The notes below the pieces were generated by a model. It did no database searches and was not told the DNA's origin. It was given only the letters and a program-made list of their open reading frames with translations. From Alphaproteobacteria bacterium (lineage in GTDB: Bacteria > Pseudomonadota > Alphaproteobacteria > RF32 > CAG-239): DNA of 64,000 nt. Shown here in pieces: positions 44,328 through 52,903 of this stretch. The translations under genes were made by a program, and so were the position numbers. The stretch's first letter is position 1, and every line of letters begins with the position of its first letter. The DNA lies in NCBI GenBank assembly GCA_017465405.1, contig JAFTWG010000014.1:33950-97949 (forward strand), in the 5' to 3' direction.

Positions 44328-45532
44328 AAAAATATACACTGGGTTTAGTTGTTGCATCTGTAGTAGCGTCATTTGTTTCGTTTGATGCTCGGGCCTTTTT
44401 GTTGCCACCATTTAAAATTGATTTCAGTACGATTGCAAATAAAGTATTATCAACAACAAATACAAAGGCTGATAATGCAAATGGTATACAAGAACAATCA
44501 ACAGCTCTTCAGACCATAATTCAATACGGAGAAGGTGCAAAGGAATTGTGGGACTATAAAAGCTTGTTGGATAAATTAGCAATAAAACAAACAGCCAGTG
44601 CCAAAGATTTAAAAGAAATTGAGAAAAAGCAGACCGAAGCTAAAGATAAAGAAGCTCAAGATGTAGCAAATGCAACCAGAGAAGCAAATGAAAAAATTGC
44701 CGAAATAGATAAGAATATTAATAAACTTGAGCAAGATAGTCTTGAAAATCCTGAAAATGCGGCAGAAAATACGAAAAAAGCAGAAAAATTAAGGAAAGAA
44801 AAAAAAGATGTAAAAAAAGGTCTCAAAAAGAAAACTAAGGAAATTGGAAAAGCAGCAAAAGAAATAGCAAAGAGTTTTAAAGACAGTAAAGCTGCGATAA
44901 TGAAAGAATTGAAGTCGCTAAAGGAGTTTATAAAAACAGGAAAAGATTATGATTCTACCGAAGATTTAAAAGGAACTGTTGAGACATTATCACCCAAAGA
45001 GGGGACAGAATTGAGTGCAAATATCATCCATGCCTATAGAGAGTTATACAATGTTATGTATTGGAATGATTTTAATGTTGTTGTTTTGCGAGGAAATGAT
45101 ATTCGCGCAAGTTTGCAACATGATAATGAAGAAACCGAAGAAATGAAAGAGAAATCAATAGAAATGGAAGGTGCAAGTGCTTCGCGAGCTACATCTACAG
45201 TTGATATGAAGAGAAAAAATATGCAAGCACTCTTAAATTATACAGAAATGGTTCTTCAGCAAATAAAACTAAGTATTGCGTATGATTTGGCAAACAATAA
45301 ATTTAATCAAATTAATGCTAACACAGCAATCGGAACATTTAATTTTGATAACTACAGATTTAATCCTGATGGTGAAAATATTGATGTGGAAGAAGCAGAA
45401 AATAGTGAATATGGTAAACATATTGACATAGCAAAGGATATTGCAACACCATCTGCTGATGCAGTTGCTGATAGTATGAATAATATTGAGCAATCCGCTG
45501 AACAAACTAATAATGAAGGAGAAAATAAATGA
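44324..45532 (+). CDS. Secreted coiled-coil protein, VirB5-like
   Basis: Protein of 402 residues with a signal peptide (SFDARA, then FLLPPF). Long Lys/Glu coiled coil (about 85-205), then a helical part with HAYRELYNVMYWNDFNVVVL and MKRKNMQALLNYTEMVLQQI that parallels the smaller protein before it. Overlaps both neighbours by four bases (ATGA), so it is translated in step with them. Probably a periplasmic or surface subunit. A longer version of the VirB5-like plan is my inference. Confidence 0.55.
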   Translation: MKKYTLGLVVASVVASFVSFDARAFLLPPFKIDFSTIANKVLSTTNTKADNANGIQEQSTALQTIIQYGEGAKELWDYKSLLDKLAIKQTASAKDLKEIEKKQTEAKDKEAQDVANATREANEKIAEIDKNINKLEQDSLENPENAAENTKKAEKLRKEKKDVKKGLKKKTKEIGKAAKEIAKSFKDSKAAIMKELKSLKEFIKTGKDYDSTEDLKGTVETLSPKEGTELSANIIHAYRELYNVMYWNDFNVVVLRGNDIRASLQHDNEETEEMKEKSIEMEGASASRATSTVDMKRKNMQALLNYTEMVLQQIKLSIAYDLANNKFNQINANTAIGTFNFDNYRFNPDGENIDVEEAENSEYGKHIDIAKDIATPSADAVADSMNNIEQSAEQTNNEGENK

Positions 45533-48500
45533 TAAAATTGATTAGATTTTTTTCTTTGTGTTTAGTTGCCGTATGTCTGATAATTCATACCGCAAATGCG
45601 CAATTAGCGGCAGGAGCTTCATTTGACTTTTCTGGTGAGGCTGGTGGAACAATACAAAATATTCAGCAAAAGATAACATCTTTCCAAGAACAAGTTGTTG
45701 CGAAAGTAAAGAAAAATGTTACAAAAATAAAAGCGGGATTAGAAAAATATGCCGGTAAAATAAATAAGTTATTGGGCAAGATACCAGGTGTTAAAGATGC
45801 AGATGAAGGTGGATCTGTTGATATTTATAGTGCCGAAGCTGTACAAACTGCATTTAAGGAATTGTTTTTGCAATATCCCAGTACTGATTCTCGTATAAAT
45901 ACCGCTTATGAAAAGATGGGCGTAAATCTTTATTATGATACTCTTGTTGAAGTGCGAACGGCCATTACCGGACTTGAAGATAAACTTGCATCTTTGCGTT
46001 CAGAGGTTGAGCAATTTGGCGAACAAGCTATTAATCCTAATGCCGGAGGCGATACTGCGGATCCTGAAGATGAGAGTGCCATTTATTATAACGCATATTT
46101 GGCAAATCGCAAATTTAATGATATATTAAAAATTACAGAAGAGGTTGTTGCTATGCAAAATCAATATTTTGCTGTTCGCAATCTTCGTCAACCAAGGGCT
46201 ATTCTTCCTGCAAGAGCTCCGGCAGAAAGCACAACACCGGAGAAAACTTCTTCTTCTATCATTTCTATTCATAATAAATTTGCGTTTGCTCAGCAACTCA
46301 AAATTAAAAAGGCTATTTCTAAAGCTGCGTCTAATATAAAAGACAAAGTGGTTAAAAAGGTTGTGAAAAAAGCTCCCGAAATTACTACAAATAAAATAGA
46401 ATCTAAAACGGATGATATGTTCGTTGTTGCTGAAACACCCAAAGCATCAGCTTTGTTGGGCGGAAATGAGGCAGAACTTGCATCTTTGAGCAAAATATCG
46501 GAAATTCAAAAAATATTGACGGATGCTCTTGATATTCATAATGTTCTTCAACAACTTCCTTCGTATAAATATTTATACAAGCAACATGAATTATATAAAA
46601 GACTTCATGTAGAAGCCGTCAAAGCTGTTGGTCAGGCGGATAAGTGTGTTTTGCAATATCTCGGACGCAGGTACGAAGACCCGAATACTGTTTGGTATGG
46701 TCAAAAATATGCTCCTTCCAATACTTGTGATTATGATAACAGAAAAGGTTTATCCGGTTGGACTATTAATTTATTCCAAGTTTCGAATGCAGCATTAAGC
46801 AGTGGTTTGGATGTAGACGCATTTGCAGAAATAGATGTTGATTCATCTCAAGGTCCGGCAACAGCATCAAGTACAGAAATAAATTTGGAAGAAAAAGAAG
46901 CAAACAACGATTCTTCAAAATCGTCGCATGTTTTTGCCAGCCCGAGTAAAGAAAAAGAGTTTTCTGATTCTGTTCGAGAAATAGAATTATTGAATTGGCA
47001 GATTGGCCGAAAAGCTGCTCAATTATTAGCGGCTGACCAATATTCCGAAAAGCCGATTTATGGAAAAGCTAAAAATCCTTACCCTCTGTGGAATGACCAA
47101 AGAGCATATTATGACCAATATATTGATGGAAAATATGAAAATATGAAAACATACATCAGATATATTGATGTGAACTCTATTGCGATAGGACTTGTTGAAC
47201 TTCTTAATAACGGGGAAGAAGAAAGTGAAGGGAAACAAAGAAATTCAGAAGCTATAGGTATAATGGAAAATGCTATTTCTTCAAGTTCTACCACAAACAG
47301 CAGAGCAATGGAGTTGTTATCACAAAAATCCGATGATTTGTTAGGATTACAGAAAAAACAAGCCAAGGTTCTGGAGCCTTATGAAACCAGATTAGCCGAA
47401 TTGCAGCAACAACTTGATGCGTGGACTAAAATGATCAACGATACGAATGAAGAAATTAATGAGGTTGATGAAGAGGCTCTTCAAAATAAAACAAAAATGG
47501 ATTCTTCTTATAATCAAATGGAGATAATGCATGATAAGGGAATGACTACAGGTTCAACTTATGCTTTAGCAAAACATACAATGGAAGAATCCGGATCAGC
47601 GTATTCTGAAAATATAGACACTTTAGGACGGTTGCGTGTAAATGTTAAACGTTTTGAAAATGCTCGTGATAAGGTTCAAGAGCAAATTAATCTGTTGCAA
47701 GAGGAGATTGATGAACAAAAACAGGCACAACAAAATGAAATTTCAGAATTAGAACTGGACTACGAAACAAGAATAGCTGAGCTTCAAAATAGCTTGGGAG
47801 AAGTTAAAAAACTATCAAGTTATTATAGAAATCTAAAGAGCAAATATAAAAAATGGACATTAAGTTCTTTGGTAAATAAAGCAGATAATATTGTAGAAAA
47901 GGCCAGAGATTGTGCGATTGAGTTAGTTGAGGAACATCGTGAAGCAATAAAGGCAATGGCTGTCAATGACGTATTATATATGACTTATAATAATCCGATT
48001 GTTGTACAAAAACACTCAACTCTTATAAGTGATTTGAAAAAATTACCTGCAGACTGCTTACGTAAAACGGCATCTTCTGCAATAGGAACATTAAATGTTA
48101 ATGCCAGTGATGTAATATCAATCGCAAGGTCATTATTTAAATCGGCAATAGTTAAATCTATTTGTTCAAATTATGATTGTGAAAAAGCTGATACACAATA
48201 TTTTGTTGGTGTTCCGGCAAAACCTGGCGATTTTACGGCACCTAAAGCTCCATTGACTGCTAATTATGCTCCGGTTAGAGATATAGTTCATCTTGATACA
48301 ACTGATTTTAAGAAAATTGAGATGGCAAACAAGAAAAATAAATTGAGCTCTAATTACGGAAAAATAAGTAAGAGTGCCTTCTTAAATTATGGAGTGGAAA
48401 TGCCTTATGTATGGCAGCTAATGCTTTCAGATAAGGCTTATGTTGAAAAGGGTATGAATTTATCTGCGGCATTGAGCAGAGGAGGAGAAGACAAAGCCTT

Positions 48501-49422
48501 TATGCAGGGGACAATGCTTCCGTGTCGTGTAGGACGCTACATGTTAGATGTGAAACTTCGTAGCAATAACAATGTAAAGTATAGTGTTGTGGATACAACA
48601 AAGCCGGATAACGCTACTTCATCAAATATAAAGAAGTTAAACTCACTTCCTTATTGTAGTGATTTAAGGATAGCTAATGCTATTACTCTACGAGTAGAAG
48701 ATATTGATGTTGATAAAAAAATAGATGGAGCATCTGATGACAAATTAACTTCGGTAAATCCGAGTGAATTAGGAATGTTTCTTCGTTATACAAATGGAAG
48801 ACTATATATTAACTCTCGCCCGTTATATGGTTATATGATGCTTATTGACAAAGAGAAAAAAGCTGAAAAGAAAGGAAAATACGAACTTTCTGCAGAAGAT
48901 AATATATATAATCGTGCGATGTTCACTACCAATCAAATTGGCGAATTTTTAACTTTCGTTGATAAAGAAAATAATATAAGGAAAAATATTGAGGAAATAG
49001 AAGCCGGTATGGACGAAGTTAAAGAAGATCTGAAAGTTCTTTTTAACGAAATGGGCTTTGAATTGAAGAATAATTTGAATTTAGCTAATGACAATGATTA
49101 TAAATATGTTTTTAATAAATTGAAAGAACGTAAAAATACATTAGTTTCTCAAGCTTCTGAAGGACTTGGGACTATTGTTCAAGGTAATGATATGGTTAAA
49201 GAACGCTTTGATAAAGTAGATAATACATATAAAGCTTTAATCCAAGATTCCACAGCTTTGGTTAACCTTACTTTCCGAACAAAATCAGGCAGTAAGTTAA
49301 CTGAAAGCATAAAGAGTGAGAAAGCTAATCAAAAAGTAATTGAAAAATCTAGAAATGAGGGTTATTCTGCTATTGAGAAAGAAATTAAAAACTACAAGCA
49401 GCCTGTCTGCATGCCTTATTAG
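45529..49422 (+). CDS. Giant secreted coiled-coil protein of the T4SS locus
   Basis: Protein of 1297 residues with a signal peptide (IHTANA, then QLAAG). An N-terminal helical module (YYDTLVEVRTAITGLEDKLA, then AYLANRKFNDILKITEEVVA) resembles the VirB5-like genes before it. Then a disordered stretch, a Cys-containing domain (ADKCVLQYLGRRYEDPN, SNTCDYDN), a long coiled coil (about 610-770), a second Cys-rich part (LPADCLRK, KSICSNYDCEK) and a beta-rich region (950-1140) before a final helix. No multi-span membrane part, so it is not VirB6. Family unknown; perhaps an extended periplasmic or surface fibre. It overlaps the previous gene by four bases. Confidence 0.6.
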   Translation: MIKLIRFFSLCLVAVCLIIHTANAQLAAGASFDFSGEAGGTIQNIQQKITSFQEQVVAKVKKNVTKIKAGLEKYAGKINKLLGKIPGVKDADEGGSVDIYSAEAVQTAFKELFLQYPSTDSRINTAYEKMGVNLYYDTLVEVRTAITGLEDKLASLRSEVEQFGEQAINPNAGGDTADPEDESAIYYNAYLANRKFNDILKITEEVVAMQNQYFAVRNLRQPRAILPARAPAESTTPEKTSSSIISIHNKFAFAQQLKIKKAISKAASNIKDKVVKKVVKKAPEITTNKIESKTDDMFVVAETPKASALLGGNEAELASLSKISEIQKILTDALDIHNVLQQLPSYKYLYKQHELYKRLHVEAVKAVGQADKCVLQYLGRRYEDPNTVWYGQKYAPSNTCDYDNRKGLSGWTINLFQVSNAALSSGLDVDAFAEIDVDSSQGPATASSTEINLEEKEANNDSSKSSHVFASPSKEKEFSDSVREIELLNWQIGRKAAQLLAADQYSEKPIYGKAKNPYPLWNDQRAYYDQYIDGKYENMKTYIRYIDVNSIAIGLVELLNNGEEESEGKQRNSEAIGIMENAISSSSTTNSRAMELLSQKSDDLLGLQKKQAKVLEPYETRLAELQQQLDAWTKMINDTNEEINEVDEEALQNKTKMDSSYNQMEIMHDKGMTTGSTYALAKHTMEESGSAYSENIDTLGRLRVNVKRFENARDKVQEQINLLQEEIDEQKQAQQNEISELELDYETRIAELQNSLGEVKKLSSYYRNLKSKYKKWTLSSLVNKADNIVEKARDCAIELVEEHREAIKAMAVNDVLYMTYNNPIVVQKHSTLISDLKKLPADCLRKTASSAIGTLNVNASDVISIARSLFKSAIVKSICSNYDCEKADTQYFVGVPAKPGDFTAPKAPLTANYAPVRDIVHLDTTDFKKIEMANKKNKLSSNYGKISKSAFLNYGVEMPYVWQLMLSDKAYVEKGMNLSAALSRGGEDKAFMQGTMLPCRVGRYMLDVKLRSNNNVKYSVVDTTKPDNATSSNIKKLNSLPYCSDLRIANAITLRVEDIDVDKKIDGASDDKLTSVNPSELGMFLRYTNGRLYINSRPLYGYMMLIDKEKKAEKKGKYELSAEDNIYNRAMFTTNQIGEFLTFVDKENNIRKNIEEIEAGMDEVKEDLKVLFNEMGFELKNNLNLANDNDYKYVFNKLKERKNTLVSQASEGLGTIVQGNDMVKERFDKVDNTYKALIQDSTALVNLTFRTKSGSKLTESIKSEKANQKVIEKSRNEGYSAIEKEIKNYKQPVCMPY

Positions 49423-49435
49423 AGAATAACTGGGA

Positions 49436-50194
49436 ATGAGTAAATTAGGAAATATTCTTGAATCTTCAAAAGTTTTGGCTTTGACCGATAAAAGTGGTAG
49501 AACTTACCACTTTTTAGGTCAGGCAGAAAGAGAAAAATATAGCGCAAAAATGTACTATTATATGTGGTTATCACGTTTATTCATTTTTGTGGCAACCCTA
49601 TCTTTGATTTTGTTTTTGTTTTCATCTTTGGCATTGTTTAAATTAGCTCCACAGGTTTCGGTAGAGCCGTTTCTTATTATAAATCAAAATTCTACCGAAG
49701 AAATGGTGAGATATGAGCCGATAGCTATAGATATGGCTTCAAAAGAGCAACTGATGGAAGTTTTTGTTCGTCAATATGTTATGTATCGCAATACCATAAT
49801 AAATGACAGAGTTGAAATGATGACCCGGTGGTATCCGGGAGGAATGGTTAACTTCTTATCGTCAGATGATGTTTATAGTGACTTTTATAAATATCAGCAA
49901 AAAGTGTGGAAATATAATGAAGACAATCAAATAAGTCAAGAAGTTGAGATTATTTCAATAGGAAAAGTCGGAGGCAAAAAGAGCGGAGTATGGAAGGTAG
50001 ACTTCAAAACATACGAAGTTTCACAAAGAAACAGAAGTGGTGACAATGGTTCTCTAATCCTAAATGTTCGCTACTGGACTGCCTCGGTAACTCCATATTT
50101 TATTCCAAATCGTATGTTTACTGGTCGGAGATTAATAAATCCTTTAGGATTTACTGTTATAAGATATAATCAGAGTGAGGTGCAATTTAAATAA
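49436..50194 (+). CDS. virB8: VirB8-like protein 1
   Basis: Bitopic protein of 252 residues: short cytoplasmic tail, one membrane helix (LFIFVATLSLILFLFSSLALF, about 46-66), then the VirB8 periplasmic fold with SVEPFLIINQ, LMEVFVRQYVMYRN, RWYPGGMVNFLSS and the closing NPLGFTVIRYNQSE. VirB8 is the nucleation factor of the inner-membrane complex. A second VirB8 paralogue follows 300 bases later. The two share VEPFL, EVFVRQYV, YWTAS and NPxGFTVI. Confidence 0.88.
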   Translation: MSKLGNILESSKVLALTDKSGRTYHFLGQAEREKYSAKMYYYMWLSRLFIFVATLSLILFLFSSLALFKLAPQVSVEPFLIINQNSTEEMVRYEPIAIDMASKEQLMEVFVRQYVMYRNTIINDRVEMMTRWYPGGMVNFLSSDDVYSDFYKYQQKVWKYNEDNQISQEVEIISIGKVGGKKSGVWKVDFKTYEVSQRNRSGDNGSLILNVRYWTASVTPYFIPNRMFTGRRLINPLGFTVIRYNQSEVQFK

Positions 50195-50216
50195 AATTCA
50201 CCAAAATTCGGTTATG

Positions 50217-50243
50217 TTGAGAAATATGTTAGACTTTTATAAA
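50217..50243 (+). promoter_or_regulatory. Possible internal promoter before the VirB7-like gene
   Basis: In the 99-base gap between the first VirB8 and the VirB7-like gene: TTGAGA (50217-50222), 15 bases, TATAAA (50238-50243). The spacing is short, so this is only a weak candidate. Confidence 0.25.
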
Positions 50244-50293
50244 AAAAAAGTTTAAATTCAAAACTAACCATAGTTAATAAAAGGAATATTCTT

Positions 50294-50482
50294 ATGACCA
50301 AAAAGTTAATAATGATTCTTGTAATAATGTTGTTAGCCGGTTGTGGACTTTTCGGCTCTTACTATGAGCCTGAGCCGGTAGAGATAGGTAAAGCCACAGA
50401 TGAGTTAAAACTTTCACCATGTGCTTGTTTGCAGGTTGAATTGCCTAAAACATTGCCTGACTGGTTTGTTGAAACTATTTAA
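50294..50482 (+). CDS. virB7: VirB7-like small lipoprotein
   Basis: Lipoprotein of 62 residues: signal peptide with lipobox LAGC (Cys17), then a short acidic and Pro-rich mature part with two more Cys (SPCACLQV). In T4SS the small VirB7 lipoprotein binds VirB9 and anchors the outer-membrane core, often by a disulfide. It is placed before the second VirB8 and VirB9. AAGGAA precedes the ATG. The name rests on size, lipobox and place, as VirB7 proteins have little sequence in common. Confidence 0.7.
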   Translation: MTKKLIMILVIMLLAGCGLFGSYYEPEPVEIGKATDELKLSPCACLQVELPKTLPDWFVETI

Positions 50483-50493
50483 GGACTTATATT

Positions 50494-51225
50494 ATGGCTA
50501 CTCCTGTCGGAACAAATCGCACCAATCAACGTTTACTTGCCGGAAATGCAACGTCAACAAGATCCGGTGCCTCTTCTTCTAAAAATACATTTGTAGCAAA
50601 TGTTGCAGAAAAGCGTTATTTGTGGACAGCTCGTGCATTTGCAATTATTACGGCAATCAGTTTTTGTTGTAATATAGTGTTGCTTTTGGCTATTACTCAA
50701 GTGATACCATTATATCGTGTAGAGCCGTTTTTATTGACGTTTCAAGATAAAGAAGAACAAGTTTATAATATTAAACCGGTAAACCGAAATCTGGCAGAAG
50801 AGAAAGCTATTACCGAAGTTTTTGTTCGTCAATATGTGCTAATGCGCAGTTCTTTTAATCGCGATACGGCAGAAGTCGAAGCTCGCTGGATGCCTGGCGG
50901 TGCAATTCAAGAAATGTCTTCTCCGACAGTGTATGAAGATTTCTTAAAGAATACGGCTAACAGGGCTTTAGAGCTAATACGTACTCGCAGAATGATACGT
51001 GATGTCCGTATTATGACAGTAAATGAATTAGGTTCAGGAATATGGCAAGTTGAATATGAAACACGTGATATGTATCCGGATTCTAAAACTCCGGAAATAA
51101 ATTATTGGACTGCTTCATTGAAAATTGCATATCGTTATAAAAGCGTAAAATTCAAAGAACGTTTGAAAAATCCCGTTGGCTTTACGGTTATAAACTATTC
51201 TTTGAGTTATAATAGAGTAAAATAA
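50494..51225 (+). CDS. virB8: VirB8-like protein 2
   Basis: Bitopic protein of 243 residues, paralogue of the gene at 49436. Disordered Ser/Thr-rich tail, membrane helix (FAIITAISFCCNIVLLLAIT, about 49-68), then YRVEPFLLTFQ, ITEVFVRQYVLMRS, RWMPGGAIQEMSS, INYWTASLKIAY and NPVGFTVINY. It follows the lipoprotein by 11 bases and precedes virB9. Two VirB8 proteins might form a mixed ring, or one may serve a specialised role as in some multi-VirB8 systems. Confidence 0.9.
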   Translation: MATPVGTNRTNQRLLAGNATSTRSGASSSKNTFVANVAEKRYLWTARAFAIITAISFCCNIVLLLAITQVIPLYRVEPFLLTFQDKEEQVYNIKPVNRNLAEEKAITEVFVRQYVLMRSSFNRDTAEVEARWMPGGAIQEMSSPTVYEDFLKNTANRALELIRTRRMIRDVRIMTVNELGSGIWQVEYETRDMYPDSKTPEINYWTASLKIAYRYKSVKFKERLKNPVGFTVINYSLSYNRVK

Positions 51226-51238
51226 GGTGGATAAAGCT

Positions 51239-52903
51239 ATGCTATCAAAATCTATAAAATTAAGTATCTTAAGCTTGTTAGGGGTTATTTTTGCTGAACA
51301 AGCATTTGCACAAGCAACCATTAACAGCATGGATCAAAATGCTGATCAGTCGCAAGGACAGTACCAGCCTATGGATATGAGCTATGCCGGATTTAATTCT
51401 TTAGGCATGATGCAAAGTGCGTGGCTTGATCCTCTGCAGAACTTGGGAGAAGGACAATCTAAGCCGGCATATTCAAAATATTACTGGTCGCCGGATTTAG
51501 TGCTTCCTCTTCGTTTAAGAGAAGGTATGATTACCCTTATCAATTTTCCGGAATGGGAGATGGTAGAGGATATCTATATCGGTGATAATTCTACTTTTGA
51601 CGGACAAATATCGGGTCCGAGCACATTACTGCTTTATCCTCGTAAGGGGGCAAATGTTGGTGTAGATACCAATATTATCGTCTTTGGTCGTTCAGGGAAC
51701 CGTTACGTGTTTTATGCGCGTAGTGAAGGCGTAAATACAGAACGCCTTACCAATTCAATAGTTGATATTGATGTAATAGGCGATGAAAATGGAGGATCCG
51801 GCTTGGGAAAGGCTGGAGCCGGTAACAGTGGTGGCAGGGTTAATGCCAGTAAGTTTTATGGAGCCGGCGGAAAATCTGTAGATTCAACATTTACCAAACG
51901 TAATCAAAAAAATAATTGGGTGGAAAGTATCCCTCTTGATCCGACCAAGTTCCGTTTTGATATAGAAGTTTATGTTCCAAATCCTGACGACGTGGTTATT
52001 GCTCCGGAGCGCGTATGGAGAGATGATATCTTCACTTATATTGATTTAGGTGCAAAATCGCTCAATATGACTCAACGTCCGATAGTTACGCTCATTGTTG
52101 AGAGAATGGAAGTTCCTGTCGGTTTCAGAACTAAAGGACCGAATAATCGCTTAATTATTGTTGAAGCAATCGGTGATATGGTATTAAGAAACGGAAAGAG
52201 AATTGTTTGCTTGAAATTACGTCGTTCAGATGATTCTGGTCTCGAAGACAGCATTTCTTATGCTGATGATATCACAGATAATGAATGGGATAGAGGAGCT
52301 AAAATTCCTGATGGAGCAAGGGCTAAAGCCGGTGGTGCCAGCTACCCTGATTTGAGCCTTGGCGGTGCCGGAAATGCCGCTAATTATCCGACCGGACAAT
52401 CAGATGCGAATATGAATGGCGGATCAATGATGTCACCTGAATATGGTAATGGAATTAACGGTTTCGGAATGATGCCTAACCAAGGTGCGGGACAAGGACA
52501 ATATGGTGCCGGATTTGGTGCTGGAGGCGATGCGTTTGATTATTCAAAAATGCACCGCATTCAAAATACTCAACAATTTGATCCTGCAGCCAGCAATTTG
52601 GCCAACCAATATCGTTTCGGTTCAGGATTTAGCGATGGTGCAGGTTCTAATATCTCAATAGAATTAGGAACAGATGCTAATGTAGAGAATTTAGAAAATT
52701 TATGGGATAATTTATCCGGTAAATATTCTAAAATATTAAGAAACTATGATCCGTTTTTCTCGGTTGATGCTCCGGCGGACGGGCAAGGAAAAGAACTTTT
52801 CCATCTCCGTATAGGACCGGTAAAAACACTTGATGAAGGCGATAGTGTCTGCAGCAAGTTGGGAAGAAATGGTGTATTTTGTAGTGTAGTCAGGACCCAA
52901 TGA
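51239..52903 (+). CDS. virB9: VirB9-like protein with C-terminal SPOR domain
   Basis: Protein of 554 residues from the ATG at 51239, with AAGGTGG eight bases upstream; a GTG at 51227 is the alternative. Signal peptide (EQAFA, then QATIN). N-terminal VirB9 domain with LPLRLREGMITLINFPEW and VDTNIIVFGRSGNRYVFYAR; C-terminal VirB9 domain with RVWRDDIFTYIDLGAKS, VPVGFRTKGPNNRLIIVEAI. Then a Gly/Asn-rich linker (370-450) and a SPOR-like domain at the end (ELFHLRIGPVKTLDEGDSVC), a fold that binds bare peptidoglycan strands. Standard VirB9 is about 290 residues, so the last 180 are an addition. Stop overlaps the next start (ATGA). Confidence 0.87.
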   Translation: MLSKSIKLSILSLLGVIFAEQAFAQATINSMDQNADQSQGQYQPMDMSYAGFNSLGMMQSAWLDPLQNLGEGQSKPAYSKYYWSPDLVLPLRLREGMITLINFPEWEMVEDIYIGDNSTFDGQISGPSTLLLYPRKGANVGVDTNIIVFGRSGNRYVFYARSEGVNTERLTNSIVDIDVIGDENGGSGLGKAGAGNSGGRVNASKFYGAGGKSVDSTFTKRNQKNNWVESIPLDPTKFRFDIEVYVPNPDDVVIAPERVWRDDIFTYIDLGAKSLNMTQRPIVTLIVERMEVPVGFRTKGPNNRLIIVEAIGDMVLRNGKRIVCLKLRRSDDSGLEDSISYADDITDNEWDRGAKIPDGARAKAGGASYPDLSLGGAGNAANYPTGQSDANMNGGSMMSPEYGNGINGFGMMPNQGAGQGQYGAGFGAGGDAFDYSKMHRIQNTQQFDPAASNLANQYRFGSGFSDGAGSNISIELGTDANVENLENLWDNLSGKYSKILRNYDPFFSVDAPADGQGKELFHLRIGPVKTLDEGDSVCSKLGRNGVFCSVVRTQ

